This document shows positions 7,557-14,035 of a stretch of DNA of 32,924 nt, one piece after another. The first letter of the stretch is position 1. Each line of letters opens with the position of its first letter. Both the position numbers and the translations under genes were made by a program. The stretch is from positions 1-32,924 of the IMG/VR virus record IMGVR_UViG_3300020421_002088. The stretch is one strand, 5' to 3'. This DNA is from a virus. The notes beneath the pieces were generated by a model. The model saw only the letters and a program-made list of their open reading frames with translations. It was not told where the DNA came from and ran no database searches.

Positions 7557-8406
7557 CTTTTATCTTTGCCAGTCTTTCTCTAATTTGTTCATTTGTAATG
7601 TTTGGTGTTATACCAATAACCTTCATAAACAAGTTACCTGTTCTACCACTTCTTTGGTCTGGTAAGCCTTGTCCACTTATACTAAAAGTTGTACCTGAAT
7701 TGGAGCCTGGAGGAACACTAACACTTATTTCTTTACCGTGTAATGTTTTAACTCTGATGTTTGTGCCTAGTAATAGATCGAATACACTAACGTTTCTCTC
7801 TATATATAAATTTATGCCGTCTACCTCATAGTCAGGATGTCTTCTGACTCTTACTTTTACAAACAAATTACCTCTTGGCATATTTGGAACTTGGTCTCCG
7901 CCCATTCCTGAGTAACGTATAGTATCTCCTGGACGTACACCTTTTGGTAATGTAATATTAACTGTTTGTTCCTTGCCACTTGGCAGTCTATATGTTGCTA
8001 TTACTTCTTTACCATGTATAATATCTTCTAATGTAATGTCTGCGGCGATAGTTATATCTTGATTACGCATTTGTCTGCGTCCTTGAAATGGATTAGCTTG
8101 TCCAAATCCTTCGCCAAAGAATGTGCTAAACACTTCTTCAAAACCATTACCGCCCATGTTAAAATGGAACTGTTGACCTTGGTGTGTTCTGTGCATTTTT
8201 TGTGGATCAGTAGTACCAAACTGATCATACATCTGTTTCTTTTCAGGATCAGATAGTGTTTGGTATGCTTCGTTTATTTCTTTGAATTTGGTATCGTCAC
8301 CACCCGTGCGATCAGGGTGATGTTGCATACTTTGTTTTTTGTATGCACTCTTTATTTCTTTACTAGAGGCGTTTCGTGAGACACCTAGGCTGTTGTAATA
8401 GTCCAT
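7531..8406 (-). CDS. DnaJ/CbpA-like J-domain co-chaperone
   Basis: The 291-residue protein has an N-terminal J domain with HPD at residues 30-32, a short Gly/Phe-rich linker (NMGGNGFEEVFSTFFGEGFG) and two C-terminal beta domains (about 118-285; GVRPGDTIRYSGMGGDQ, RHPDYEVDG). The Cys-rich zinc region of DnaJ is absent, so it is a class B (CbpA-type) J protein. It should stimulate host DnaK ATPase and deliver substrates. Start ATG is 5 nt downstream of a GATAAGTA octamer and has no Shine-Dalgarno sequence. It heads the deformylase-Clp run. Confidence 0.94.
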   Translation of the reverse strand: MDYYNSLGVSRNASSKEIKSAYKKQSMQHHPDRTGGDDTKFKEINEAYQTLSDPEKKQMYDQFGTTDPQKMHRTHQGQQFHFNMGGNGFEEVFSTFFGEGFGQANPFQGRRQMRNQDITIAADITLEDIIHGKEVIATYRLPSGKEQTVNITLPKGVRPGDTIRYSGMGGDQVPNMPRGNLFVKVRVRRHPDYEVDGINLYIERNVSVFDLLLGTNIRVKTLHGKEISVSVPPGSNSGTTFSISGQGLPDQRSGRTGNLFMKVIGITPNITNEQIRERLAKIKDEIDISPK

Positions 8407-8411
8407 ACTAT

Positions 8412-8419
8412 TACTTATC
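8412..8419 (-). promoter_or_regulatory. Possible variant late promoter GATAAGTA before dnaJ
   Basis: The minus strand reads GATAAGTA between the stop of the holin-like gene and the dnaJ ATG, 5 nt before the ATG. There is no ribosome-binding site in the 20-nt gap. It would give a leaderless transcript under T4-like rules; weakly supported. Confidence 0.35.
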
Positions 8420-8426
8420 AGCTAGT

Positions 8427-8762
8427 TTACTTGTCAGACTTCTTGCTGGTTCCAGTGTATAAACCAAACCATGCCGCACCTGCACCAACTACAATACTAA
8501 TCAAACCTGATTGTTCCATAGTAGGTTGCGGTAAGTTCATATACCAAATTACACACTTGTATAAAAGTACAATGTAAACAGTTAAGAATAATCTTGGAAA
8601 AATTCTCCAAGCATCAACGGCTCTTGCCATATGAATTAACTTTGCATACGGGTTAGGACCTAGGTCCTTAACAGAGGTGTCTACTTCCAACTCTACATTT
8701 ACTTTTTTCTTGACATCTGCCACAGGCTTTGCCCCCTTATCTAATTTATCTTTTTCGTCCAT
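8427..8762 (-). CDS. Two-helix membrane protein, holin candidate
   Basis: The 111-residue protein has a charged Lys/Asp-rich N-terminal half, then two hydrophobic segments: about residues 57-77 (FLTVYIVLLYKCVIWYM) and 86-103 (GLISIVVGAGAAWFGLY), ending GTSKKSDK. Size, two transmembrane helices, charged ends and position near lysozyme and spanins fit a class II/III holin that would release the signal-less lysozyme encoded at 10648. I see no family motif that proves it. It overlaps the upstream MscS-like gene by 17 nt and has no obvious Shine-Dalgarno sequence. Confidence 0.72.
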   Translation of the reverse strand: MDEKDKLDKGAKPVADVKKKVNVELEVDTSVKDLGPNPYAKLIHMARAVDAWRIFPRLFLTVYIVLLYKCVIWYMNLPQPTMEQSGLISIVVGAGAAWFGLYTGTSKKSDK

Positions 8763-9180
8763 TTTTTATATCTTTTATATCGTTTGAATTTTTTTCTATT
8801 GCGTCTGTTTGTGCCTTATCAATCATTGCCTGCATTCTACGTCCTTTTTCTGCATCTGAATCAAGATGTAAATCTTTATTAATTATCTTTTCAAGTTTAT
8901 GAAATTTTAATCTATCGTTCGGAATAAATCTCCAAACATATCCTTTGTCACTGTAAACACCAAATACACTTTCACGTAACCCAATCTTTACAATTATTGC
9001 ATCACAGTCATCTAATATAATATGATCGCCTTCGTTAAAAGCAGGATTAAATTTAAACTTTAATCCAGACATTAGGTTAACTGCAAAGTCCTTAAACCAG
9101 AAAGCCGCCGATATGGATATTAGTATAGCAATCCACGGGGCTAATATATCTGTAAGTTCCATTCCTAATTGGTCAAACAT
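8746..9180 (-). CDS. Small MscS-like membrane protein
   Basis: This 144-residue protein has one N-terminal membrane helix (about 12-30, ILAPWIAILISISAAFWF). It is followed by a region resembling the beta domain of MscS channels: NPAFNEGDHIILDD, then IVKIGLRESVFG and WRFIPNDRLKF, matching the family pattern PF-x-x-GD ... G-x-V-x-x-I-G-L-R ... IPN. The C-terminal 50 residues are charged and helical. Full MscS has three helices and about 280 residues, so this is a minimal version. Located between a one-helix protein and a holin candidate; possible roles are ion permeability during lysis or osmotic balance (inference). Confidence 0.78.
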   Translation of the reverse strand: MFDQLGMELTDILAPWIAILISISAAFWFKDFAVNLMSGLKFKFNPAFNEGDHIILDDCDAIIVKIGLRESVFGVYSDKGYVWRFIPNDRLKFHKLEKIINKDLHLDSDAEKGRRMQAMIDKAQTDAIEKNSNDIKDIKNGRKR

Positions 9181-9181
9181 T

Positions 9182-9463
9182 TTACTTCTTCTTTTCTATC
9201 TTCTTTAAACGTGCTTCTAGCTCGTCAATCTTTTTAGTTACGTATGGATATTTCTTTCTCCAAGCATCATCTGGTTGCTGTAGCCAAGTCCAACCCCATC
9301 GTTCAACAAGGTAGTCTGCTATGCGGTCAAAGTGGCCGTACATCCAAAGTCCAAGTCTTGTTGATTTAAAATAAGTTGAAAAAGCAAGACCAAATAAAGA
9401 CCCTACAAGAGCTGTGTAGATCCACAGTCTATCTGTAGCCATTCTTTCTATCATTTCCCACAT
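9182..9463 (-). CDS. One-helix membrane protein with C-terminal coiled coil
   Basis: The 93-residue product has one hydrophobic segment (about 14-31, IYTALVGSLFGLAFSTYF). A Trp-rich stretch follows (VERWGWTWLQQPDDAW), then a charged coiled-coil tail (KKIDELEARLKKIEKKK). GAGGAG lies before the ATG, and a GATAAATA octamer lies further upstream. It is the first gene of the transcript that includes the MscS-like protein, the holin candidate and the chaperone genes. Family not recognised; a membrane-associated accessory of the lysis region is the best guess. Confidence 0.75.
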   Translation of the reverse strand: MWEMIERMATDRLWIYTALVGSLFGLAFSTYFKSTRLGLWMYGHFDRIADYLVERWGWTWLQQPDDAWRKKYPYVTKKIDELEARLKKIEKKK

Positions 9464-9486
9464 ATATACTCCTCGTATTATATGTG

Positions 9487-9494
9487 TATTTATC
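9487..9494 (-). promoter_or_regulatory. Late promoter octamer GATAAATA
   Basis: Minus-strand GATAAATA between the o-spanin gene's 3' end (9500) and the ATG at 9463, followed by GAGGAG. Predicted leader about 17 nt. Confidence 0.7.
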
Positions 9495-9499
9495 TGATA

Positions 9500-9895
9500 T
9501 TACTTGTCTTTGGAGTTGGGTTTGTTCTTAGTACCTTCGTAGTACTCTTTGTAAGACTTGATTATTTCGTCTTGTTGTAGCATATAAGCACGTATTTGTG
9601 CGAAGTTTTTAGCTAATGCTTCGTAGCCATCATCTGTTAAGCCAAATAATACAGGATCAATGCCACCTGCTTTAAGTTTTTCAAACACTTCGTCAGCATT
9701 ATCAGACGTAATAATAGTCCATTTAAGTTCTTCTAATTTAGGTGTTAACGGTGCAGGTAATTCAAGAGGTTGTCTATCTTCTTTTACTGAGAAGATTTCT
9801 AATTGTTTTACTGCTGTACCGCAACTAGTAAGGAACGTAGTTAGGGTTAGCAATACTAGGACACTCAGAATTGATTTCAGACTTCTTAGTTGCAT
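9500..9895 (-). CDS. Outer-membrane lipoprotein, o-spanin candidate
   Basis: The 131-residue protein starts with a basic n-region and hydrophobic stretch followed by a lipobox, FLTSC-G, with the lipidated Cys at 25. Ser-free Gly-Thr after the Cys is compatible with outer-membrane sorting. The mature part includes a Pro-containing stretch (PLELPAPLTPKLEEL) typical of Rz1-like proteins and a helical C-terminus. The gene starts inside the 3' end of the i-spanin candidate in another frame (71-nt overlap), the usual Rz/Rz1 layout. Together they would fuse inner and outer membranes at the last step of lysis. GGAGAAAGAG precedes the ATG. Confidence 0.83.
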   Translation of the reverse strand: MQLRSLKSILSVLVLLTLTTFLTSCGTAVKQLEIFSVKEDRQPLELPAPLTPKLEELKWTIITSDNADEVFEKLKAGGIDPVLFGLTDDGYEALAKNFAQIRAYMLQQDEIIKSYKEYYEGTKNKPNSKDK

Positions 9896-10310
9896 TTTTC
9901 TCTTTCTCCGTTAATGGACTGCCCATAGCAATTTCGCTACATCTCATTGCATTGGTACTTCCTTTATTAATTATCTTCTCTACGGACTCAGGCCTCTTCG
10001 TTGCGAGATCACCAATATCACGTACTTCGCCTTTTCCGTTTATTTTATTAAACTTTTTATCCAAAGCCTTAAACTCTGCTAAAAGAACTTTGTTTTGTTT
10101 TTCTATTTCTGCTTTAATTTTAGTCATTGCTTCAAAGTCTGCTTTCATCTGTGTAATAACAGCCTTTTGACTTTCAACACTTTGTTCTAACTTTAGATTG
10201 TTAGCTTCTGATGTAGCCAAGTCTGCTTTTAGATTCTTTACATACATAAATCCTCCGCCAGCACCTGCTAACACTACTAACATTAATGCAATTTTTATAG
10301 AACTAAACAC
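9825..10310 (-). CDS. Inner-membrane i-spanin candidate
   Basis: A GTG start (10308-10310) follows GGAGAGCAAGA. The 161-residue protein has an N-terminal membrane anchor (about 5-24, IKIALMLVVLAGAGGGFMYV) and then a long periplasmic coiled coil (about 27-95, ADLATSEANNLKLEQSVESQ onward). It ends in a less structured tail with two Cys (MRCSEI, NSECPS). This architecture and the overlapping lipoprotein gene are those of Rz-type spanins. It overlaps the ACP-like gene upstream by 8 nt. Lysozyme lies two genes further upstream, completing a lysis group. Confidence 0.84.
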   Translation of the reverse strand: MFSSIKIALMLVVLAGAGGGFMYVKNLKADLATSEANNLKLEQSVESQKAVITQMKADFEAMTKIKAEIEKQNKVLLAEFKALDKKFNKINGKGEVRDIGDLATKRPESVEKIINKGSTNAMRCSEIAMGSPLTEKEKNATKKSEINSECPSIANPNYVPY

Positions 10311-10527
10311 TCTTGCTCTCCACTAATTTAATAAAGTCGCCAACTGTCTTTACGTTAGCTTCTTCTTCACTTGAAATGCTTGTACCTGTTGCTTCTTGTA
10401 TCGCAATGGTAAGTTCAACGATATCAAAGTCGTCAGCACCTAAGTCATCTATCAAAGATGCACTTGGTACGACCTTAGACGCATCAACGTCTAAATGTTC
10501 TGCTATTGCTTTAACTACTTTTTCCAT
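10303..10527 (-). CDS. Acyl-carrier-protein-like protein lacking the phosphopantetheine serine
   Basis: The 74-residue protein matches bacterial ACP along its length: acidic, four-helix pattern, SASLIDDLGADDFDIVELTI around the normal attachment site, and the closing VKTVGDFIKLVE. In ACP the core motif is GADSLDxVEL with the prosthetic group on Ser. Here the codon for residue 33 (10429-10431) reads GAC, so the serine is Asp and the next Leu is Phe. It therefore cannot be phosphopantetheinylated at this site and is unlikely to carry acyl chains. It sits between lysozyme and spanin genes, overlapping both neighbours. GAGGAAGAAG precedes the ATG. A decoy or regulatory partner of host ACP-binding enzymes is possible (inference). 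Confidence 0.85.
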   Translation of the reverse strand: MEKVVKAIAEHLDVDASKVVPSASLIDDLGADDFDIVELTIAIQEATGTSISSEEEANVKTVGDFIKLVESKSV

Positions 10528-10651
10528 CTTCTTCCTCGTAACGTGGATGGTCGCAAACCACTACTTCTATTGGTTTGTTATCACCGTCTTTAAACTCTTC
10601 GATTAATCTGCCTTCGTGTGCTCTACCACAGTTTTGGCAGTATTTAATCAT
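10511..10651 (-). CDS. 46-residue Cys-containing protein, possible zinc-binding
   Basis: An ATG at 10649-10651 overlaps the lysozyme stop (ATGA), and the frame ends at TAA 10511-10513 inside the start of the ACP-like gene. The product begins MIKYCQNCGRAHEGRLIEEF and ends with an acidic stretch. Cys5 and Cys8 form a CxxC knuckle; Cys33 and His35 (VCDHP) could complete a metal site. The tight overlaps with both neighbours and the ordered Cys/His support a real gene. It may be a small zinc ribbon; function unknown. Confidence 0.68.
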   Translation of the reverse strand: MIKYCQNCGRAHEGRLIEEFKDGDNKPIEVVVCDHPRYEEEDGKSS

Positions 10652-11157
10652 ACTAACTTTTTGGCTAACTCTGTAGTTTCGTCGACTCTTCTAGTCCAAC
10701 CTCTTCCGAACGTATCGAAAGTACTCAAAGACTCATAATACTTTTGTCTTTCAGCTTGAAAATTTTCAATAGTTGACTCTATGCCGTGTGCTTCAACATA
10801 CTCAGCCACCTTCGCTAATGTATTAGGACCAATGCCTCCGTCAGCAACTGTACCAATCATTGTTTGTAAGTATTTTGCTGAACGTCCTGGGCCTGCGTTA
10901 ACACCAAAGTCGAATACACATAAGTCTAAACCACCTGGTAAATCGTCGCCCTTCATTTTGTCCCAATATCCTTTTTTATAAATCGGTGCAACATCTTCAA
11001 CTGTTAAGTCTTTCATGTCTTTAGTTCCACCGTGTTCTTCATAAACTCTTTTTGTAACACCTAAGTTTGTTTCTCCGCCTGGATCTTTAGGGTGATTTAC
11101 ATATCCACCTTCGTGGTGCAGAATAGTCTCCAAGCACTTGTCGTAATTTGATTGCAT
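10648..11157 (-). CDS. GH108-type endolysin (lysozyme)
   Basis: The 169-residue protein has the glycoside hydrolase 108 signature HHEGGYVNHPKDPGGETNLG, with catalytic Glu16. Its C-terminal part contains the peptidoglycan-binding-like stretch FQAERQKYYES followed by FGRGWTRRV, as in the PG_binding_3 domain usually fused to GH108. It hydrolyses peptidoglycan glycan strands. There is no signal peptide or signal-anchor, so it needs a holin; the two-helix protein at 8427-8762 is the candidate. AAGGAAT precedes the ATG. Full length for the family. Confidence 0.93.
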   Translation of the reverse strand: MQSNYDKCLETILHHEGGYVNHPKDPGGETNLGVTKRVYEEHGGTKDMKDLTVEDVAPIYKKGYWDKMKGDDLPGGLDLCVFDFGVNAGPGRSAKYLQTMIGTVADGGIGPNTLAKVAEYVEAHGIESTIENFQAERQKYYESLSTFDTFGRGWTRRVDETTELAKKLV

Positions 11158-11159
11158 TT

Positions 11160-11873
11160 TTAATTCCTTTTAGTTACGGCTGTGTATCCATTATTGGAAA
11201 TAAGTATCTTATCTCCATACTTTTCAATATCATAGTCGCCTAAGTATTTAGTAAGGTAAATTGTTTCCGCCCAAGAATTGACATCGTAGGACTCTGTAAC
11301 TGACTTGTTAATATCTTCAGTTTTACCAAAATCAACAACTTCTAGTTTTAGATCTCCACTGAATTTTTTCTTAAATGTAATGCTGTCCTGCAACATTTCA
11401 ATACTGTCCAAGTAGCTTTTGTTAAAAAAGTTCTTGTAGTTTTCCATGTTGTTTTCATTTACTTTGATATCGTAAGCATCATTGTCTAATGGTACTGTGT
11501 TTGTAACTGATTCAACACTTACATCATTGCTTTTGAAACTTTTGTAATATCTAAAACGCATTTTGTCTAAGTCAGCTAGTTTTTGAACACCATCTACAAC
11601 TTCTACAACCTGCTCTGGACATTCCTTGCAACGTTCCATTTCAACAAATACTTTATATGTACCATCTGGTTGTTCACCTGATGTTACGTCAGCATCTAAT
11701 ACAAAAGGATAACCTTTTTCTATAAAGTTCATTAAGTCGTTTGCTGATTCTCTTGTTCTTGCTGAAAAGCTCATTACAACTATGTTTTTGTCATCACCCA
11801 TTTTTGATTTAAACGAGTCAACTTCAAATACATCGTAAATTAATTCTCTAAGATCGCCTGTTTGTAATCCCAT
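11160..11873 (-). CDS. Conserved-looking phage protein, unknown function
   Basis: The 237-residue protein starts MGLQTGDLRELIYDVFEVDS and contains KNIVVMSFSARTRESANDLM and, at about 82-86, a CKECP motif within an acidic surrounding. The C-terminal half is helical and charged. It reminds me of uncharacterised virion-associated proteins in T4-like cyanophages, but I cannot name a family. Its ATG overlaps the previous stop (TAATG, with GGAG upstream), so it is coupled to the gene at 11873-12391. Late transcription from 12419-12426 is likely. Confidence 0.8.
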   Translation of the reverse strand: MGLQTGDLRELIYDVFEVDSFKSKMGDDKNIVVMSFSARTRESANDLMNFIEKGYPFVLDADVTSGEQPDGTYKVFVEMERCKECPEQVVEVVDGVQKLADLDKMRFRYYKSFKSNDVSVESVTNTVPLDNDAYDIKVNENNMENYKNFFNKSYLDSIEMLQDSITFKKKFSGDLKLEVVDFGKTEDINKSVTESYDVNSWAETIYLTKYLGDYDIEKYGDKILISNNGYTAVTKRN

Positions 11874-12391
11874 TAAACTGCTCCGCCTTCTGCACTTACT
11901 TCTGCATCTTGTGGAACGTCATCTACTGCTGGTTGTGTTGATGCTACTGCTGGTTCTTTTACGAAATCTGTTTGTTCTTTGTAACCACTGTATATATTAA
12001 GTATTAAATCCTTAGGCATTGTAATTTCTACACACCAAACAGGATGTCTGTCTAGCTTACCTTTTTTAGATCCTGGTCTAATATCATCTGGTTTACGTAT
12101 CTTACGTGGTTTAATTACTGAAGTCTTTTTATATGCTACTTTACAATCGTAATCTAATAGCCTTTTGCCTCCCATAGGGTCTGGCATTTTATCCATAGGC
12201 CACATAAATTCACATGACACCCAATGACGCTCTATATTAGGGCCTGATACTAATTCACCATCTTCCCAGTTCTCGTACACATATAGATCTAATTCATCTA
12301 AAACACGTTCGAAGTCTTTTAATATACTAAAAGCGGTATCGCTTTCGTATATGCCCTCTACGTTTTTAACTATGTCCATTACATCATGCAT
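11873..12391 (-). CDS. Conserved-looking phage protein with Ala/Pro/Val-rich tail, unknown function
   Basis: The 172-residue protein starts MHDVMDIVKNVEGIYESD; I keep the first ATG because AGGTG lies at suitable distance, although the Met at residue 5 is possible. The middle has a basic stretch (KKTSVIKPRKIRKPDDIRPG) and WCVEITMPKDLIL. The last 30 residues form an Ala/Pro/Val/Glu-rich flexible tail. No family recognised. It is the first gene of the late transcript that continues into the unknown at 11160 and the lysis genes. Confidence 0.8.
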   Translation of the reverse strand: MHDVMDIVKNVEGIYESDTAFSILKDFERVLDELDLYVYENWEDGELVSGPNIERHWVSCEFMWPMDKMPDPMGGKRLLDYDCKVAYKKTSVIKPRKIRKPDDIRPGSKKGKLDRHPVWCVEITMPKDLILNIYSGYKEQTDFVKEPAVASTQPAVDDVPQDAEVSAEGGAV

Positions 12392-12418
12392 CTTGTTTTC
12401 ACCTATACCTTATACACT

Positions 12419-12426
12419 TATTTATC
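12419..12426 (-). promoter_or_regulatory. Late promoter octamer GATAAATA
   Basis: Minus-strand GATAAATA upstream of the ATG at 12391; predicted leader about 21 nt containing AGGTG. It probably drives the two unknowns and the lysozyme-spanin genes. Confidence 0.7.
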
Positions 12427-12428
12427 CG

Positions 12429-12438
12429 GTTTCGAAAC
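12429..12438. repeat. 10-bp perfect palindrome GTTTCGAAAC
   Basis: A self-complementary 10-mer lying 2 bp upstream of the leftward late-promoter octamer, in the -35 zone. A possible protein-binding site; short enough to occur by chance. Confidence 0.35.
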
Positions 12439-12444
12439 ATAAGT

Positions 12445-12462
12445 GAGCAGTTATGTCTGCTC
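12445..12462. repeat. Inverted repeat GAGCAG-6 nt-CTGCTC
   Basis: Two 6-nt arms separated by TTATGT could form a hairpin. No T-tract follows on either strand, so it is not a typical terminator. It lies midway between the two divergent promoter octamers and may be an operator or RNA structure. Confidence 0.35.
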
Positions 12463-12470
12463 CGTATCCT

Positions 12471-12478
12471 GATAAGTA
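12471..12478 (+). promoter_or_regulatory. Possible late promoter GATAAGTA for phoH
   Basis: The plus strand reads GATAAGTA followed by an AT-rich TTATTATAG. It is the same variant octamer seen before 4114 and before dnaJ, here oriented toward phoH with a leader of about 75 nt. Confidence 0.35.
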
Positions 12479-12560
12479 TTATTATAGACGCACTAAAGAG
12501 TTGTGTGTTTGCAACTTTAAGGTGCCTTTATAGTAGATTAACTCATAAAGGAGATACTTA

Positions 12561-13274
12561 ATGGGTGCAAAACGTGCCAAAAGGCGTTACGAACAGCAAC
12601 GTTCGAATATTATTAACTTCAATACACATCAATCAAAACAAGTACAAATACTACCCAGAAATAAAAATCAAGAAACATATATGCTAAAACTGTTAGACCC
12701 GAGAAAAGACATAGTCTTTGGTATTGGTCCAGCGGGAACCGGTAAGACCCTACTTGCGGTCCAGGTGGCTATTAAGAATTTTAAGGACGGGTTGGTTGAT
12801 AAAATTGTTATTACTAGACCAGCTGTGTCTGTTGATGAAGACCTTGGGTTTTTACCAGGAACCATGGAAGATAAAATGGCTCCTTGGACAAGACCTATCT
12901 TTGATGTATTCAAAGAATACTACTCCCCAAGAGAAGTAGAAGGTATGATTCAAGAAGGCGTAGTAGAGATTGCTCCATTGTCATATATGCGAGGAAGAAC
13001 ATTTAAGAAAGCATTCATTGTAGCAGATGAAATGCAAAATGCAACTCCAAGCCAAATGAAAATGCTGTTAACTAGGATAGGTGAGAAATCATATATGGTA
13101 GTTACAGGAGATTTGCGTCAGGCAGACAGAGAATCAAACAACGGTCTTTTAGAATTTGTAAAAAAACTAGAGGGATATAGAGAAACTTCATGTATCGATA
13201 TTGTAAGATTTCAACATACTGATATTGAAAGACACAAAGCGGTTAGTGAAGTATTAGATATTTACGGGGATTAG
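12561..13274 (+). CDS. phoH: PhoH-like P-loop ATPase
   Basis: The 237-residue protein has Walker A GPAGTGKT (56-63) and Walker B AFIVADEMQN (151-160), the PhoH signature; VTGDLRQAD follows near residue 190. PhoH proteins are cytoplasmic ATPases, frequent in marine phages; the bacterial gene is linked to phosphate starvation and RNA metabolism, but the phage role is unproven. AAAGGAG stands 7 nt before the ATG. It is the only plus-strand gene in the window. It is convergent with the gene at 13271, the stop codons overlapping by 4 bp with no terminator. Confidence 0.95.
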   Translation: MGAKRAKRRYEQQRSNIINFNTHQSKQVQILPRNKNQETYMLKLLDPRKDIVFGIGPAGTGKTLLAVQVAIKNFKDGLVDKIVITRPAVSVDEDLGFLPGTMEDKMAPWTRPIFDVFKEYYSPREVEGMIQEGVVEIAPLSYMRGRTFKKAFIVADEMQNATPSQMKMLLTRIGEKSYMVVTGDLRQADRESNNGLLEFVKKLEGYRETSCIDIVRFQHTDIERHKAVSEVLDIYGD

Positions 13275-14035
13275 GCTTCGTCGCCAGGAAGATCTGTGTC
13301 GTGTGAATCAACAACATAGGTTTTCTTGGCGTGTTGCCACTTAGACCATCCGTTGAATGTAATCTTGTTGGTTTGAATTATAGCATTATGCCTATCAACG
13401 GCAGTTTTGCTTAATGCACTTGTACGTGCAGTTACTTTTTCACGTTTAATAGGTATCACTTGTACTAGTGGTTCACCTAATTTAATTCTTGTAACTTTCT
13501 TTTCCAGTAACATGATGTTAATAGGACTGATCAAAGCACCCAAGTCATGATCTATTACACCTGGTATAGCTTCATAGTTTCTACCTTCAAAGAAAAACAT
13601 AGGCAAATACAGTAAACTCCAATCCTTAGGTTGCCATATCTTCCAAGGACAATCTAATTTTACTGCTGACTTAACACCAAACTTCTGCATAACAGAACTT
13701 ACTTCATTGTGTACTTGATCTGCTGGGTGAAATGCACTATTGTATTCAGGATCAGAATATCTAGTTTCAACCATCTGCCCATCTTCGCTTGGGATAATTT
13801 CCATATCGCACCAAGCAGGAATAATAAAGCCTGTTTTCATATAGTCGCCTATACCCGGACAAGCCTTTATAGTTTGATCGCTGTCTATTTTGTGTTGTTT
13901 CTTATCAGTAAACGTAGGCATTTGTTTCCAAGGGCCTGGCATAAATTCTGAAGCAGGTTTAATGGGTGCATATTTACGTACAGCCCAATTCTCTGTTTCA
14001 AAATTTACTACTGCTTTTTGTTTTTTATTAAACAT
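13271..14035 (-). CDS. Conserved-looking phage protein, unknown function
   Basis: The 254-residue protein is rich in Trp and Pro (EFMPGPWKQMP, CPGIGDYMKTGFIIPAW, CPWKIWQPKDWS), with LPMFFFEGRNYEAIPGVIDH and KLGEPLVQVIPIKRE. The pattern suggests a beta-rich, possibly double-stranded beta-helix-like fold, and resembles uncharacterised proteins of marine T4-like phages. No catalytic motif is evident. It starts inside the thyX end (8-nt overlap) and its stop overlaps that of phoH from the other strand. Confidence 0.82.
   Translation of the reverse strand: MFNKKQKAVVNFETENWAVRKYAPIKPASEFMPGPWKQMPTFTDKKQHKIDSDQTIKACPGIGDYMKTGFIIPAWCDMEIIPSEDGQMVETRYSDPEYNSAFHPADQVHNEVSSVMQKFGVKSAVKLDCPWKIWQPKDWSLLYLPMFFFEGRNYEAIPGVIDHDLGALISPINIMLLEKKVTRIKLGEPLVQVIPIKREKVTARTSALSKTAVDRHNAIIQTNKITFNGWSKWQHAKKTYVVDSHDTDLPGDEA

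Larger units (their letters stand above)
12392..12560. other. Divergent intergenic region upstream of phoH
   Basis: The only sizeable non-coding stretch of the window (169 bp), between a leftward late gene and rightward phoH. It holds a leftward GATAAATA octamer, a 10-bp palindrome, a 6-bp-stem hairpin and a rightward GATAAGTA. AAAGGAG lies before the phoH ATG. No small gene was seen. Confidence 0.8.

Noticed and set aside
12445-12462. Hairpin as rho-independent terminator
   Set aside because: Only a 6-bp stem, no T-tract on either strand, and both flanking genes point away from it.
12500-12540. Sigma70 promoter for phoH (TTGCAA with TATAGT)
   Set aside because: Spacing is 14 bp instead of about 17, and the boxes are poor.
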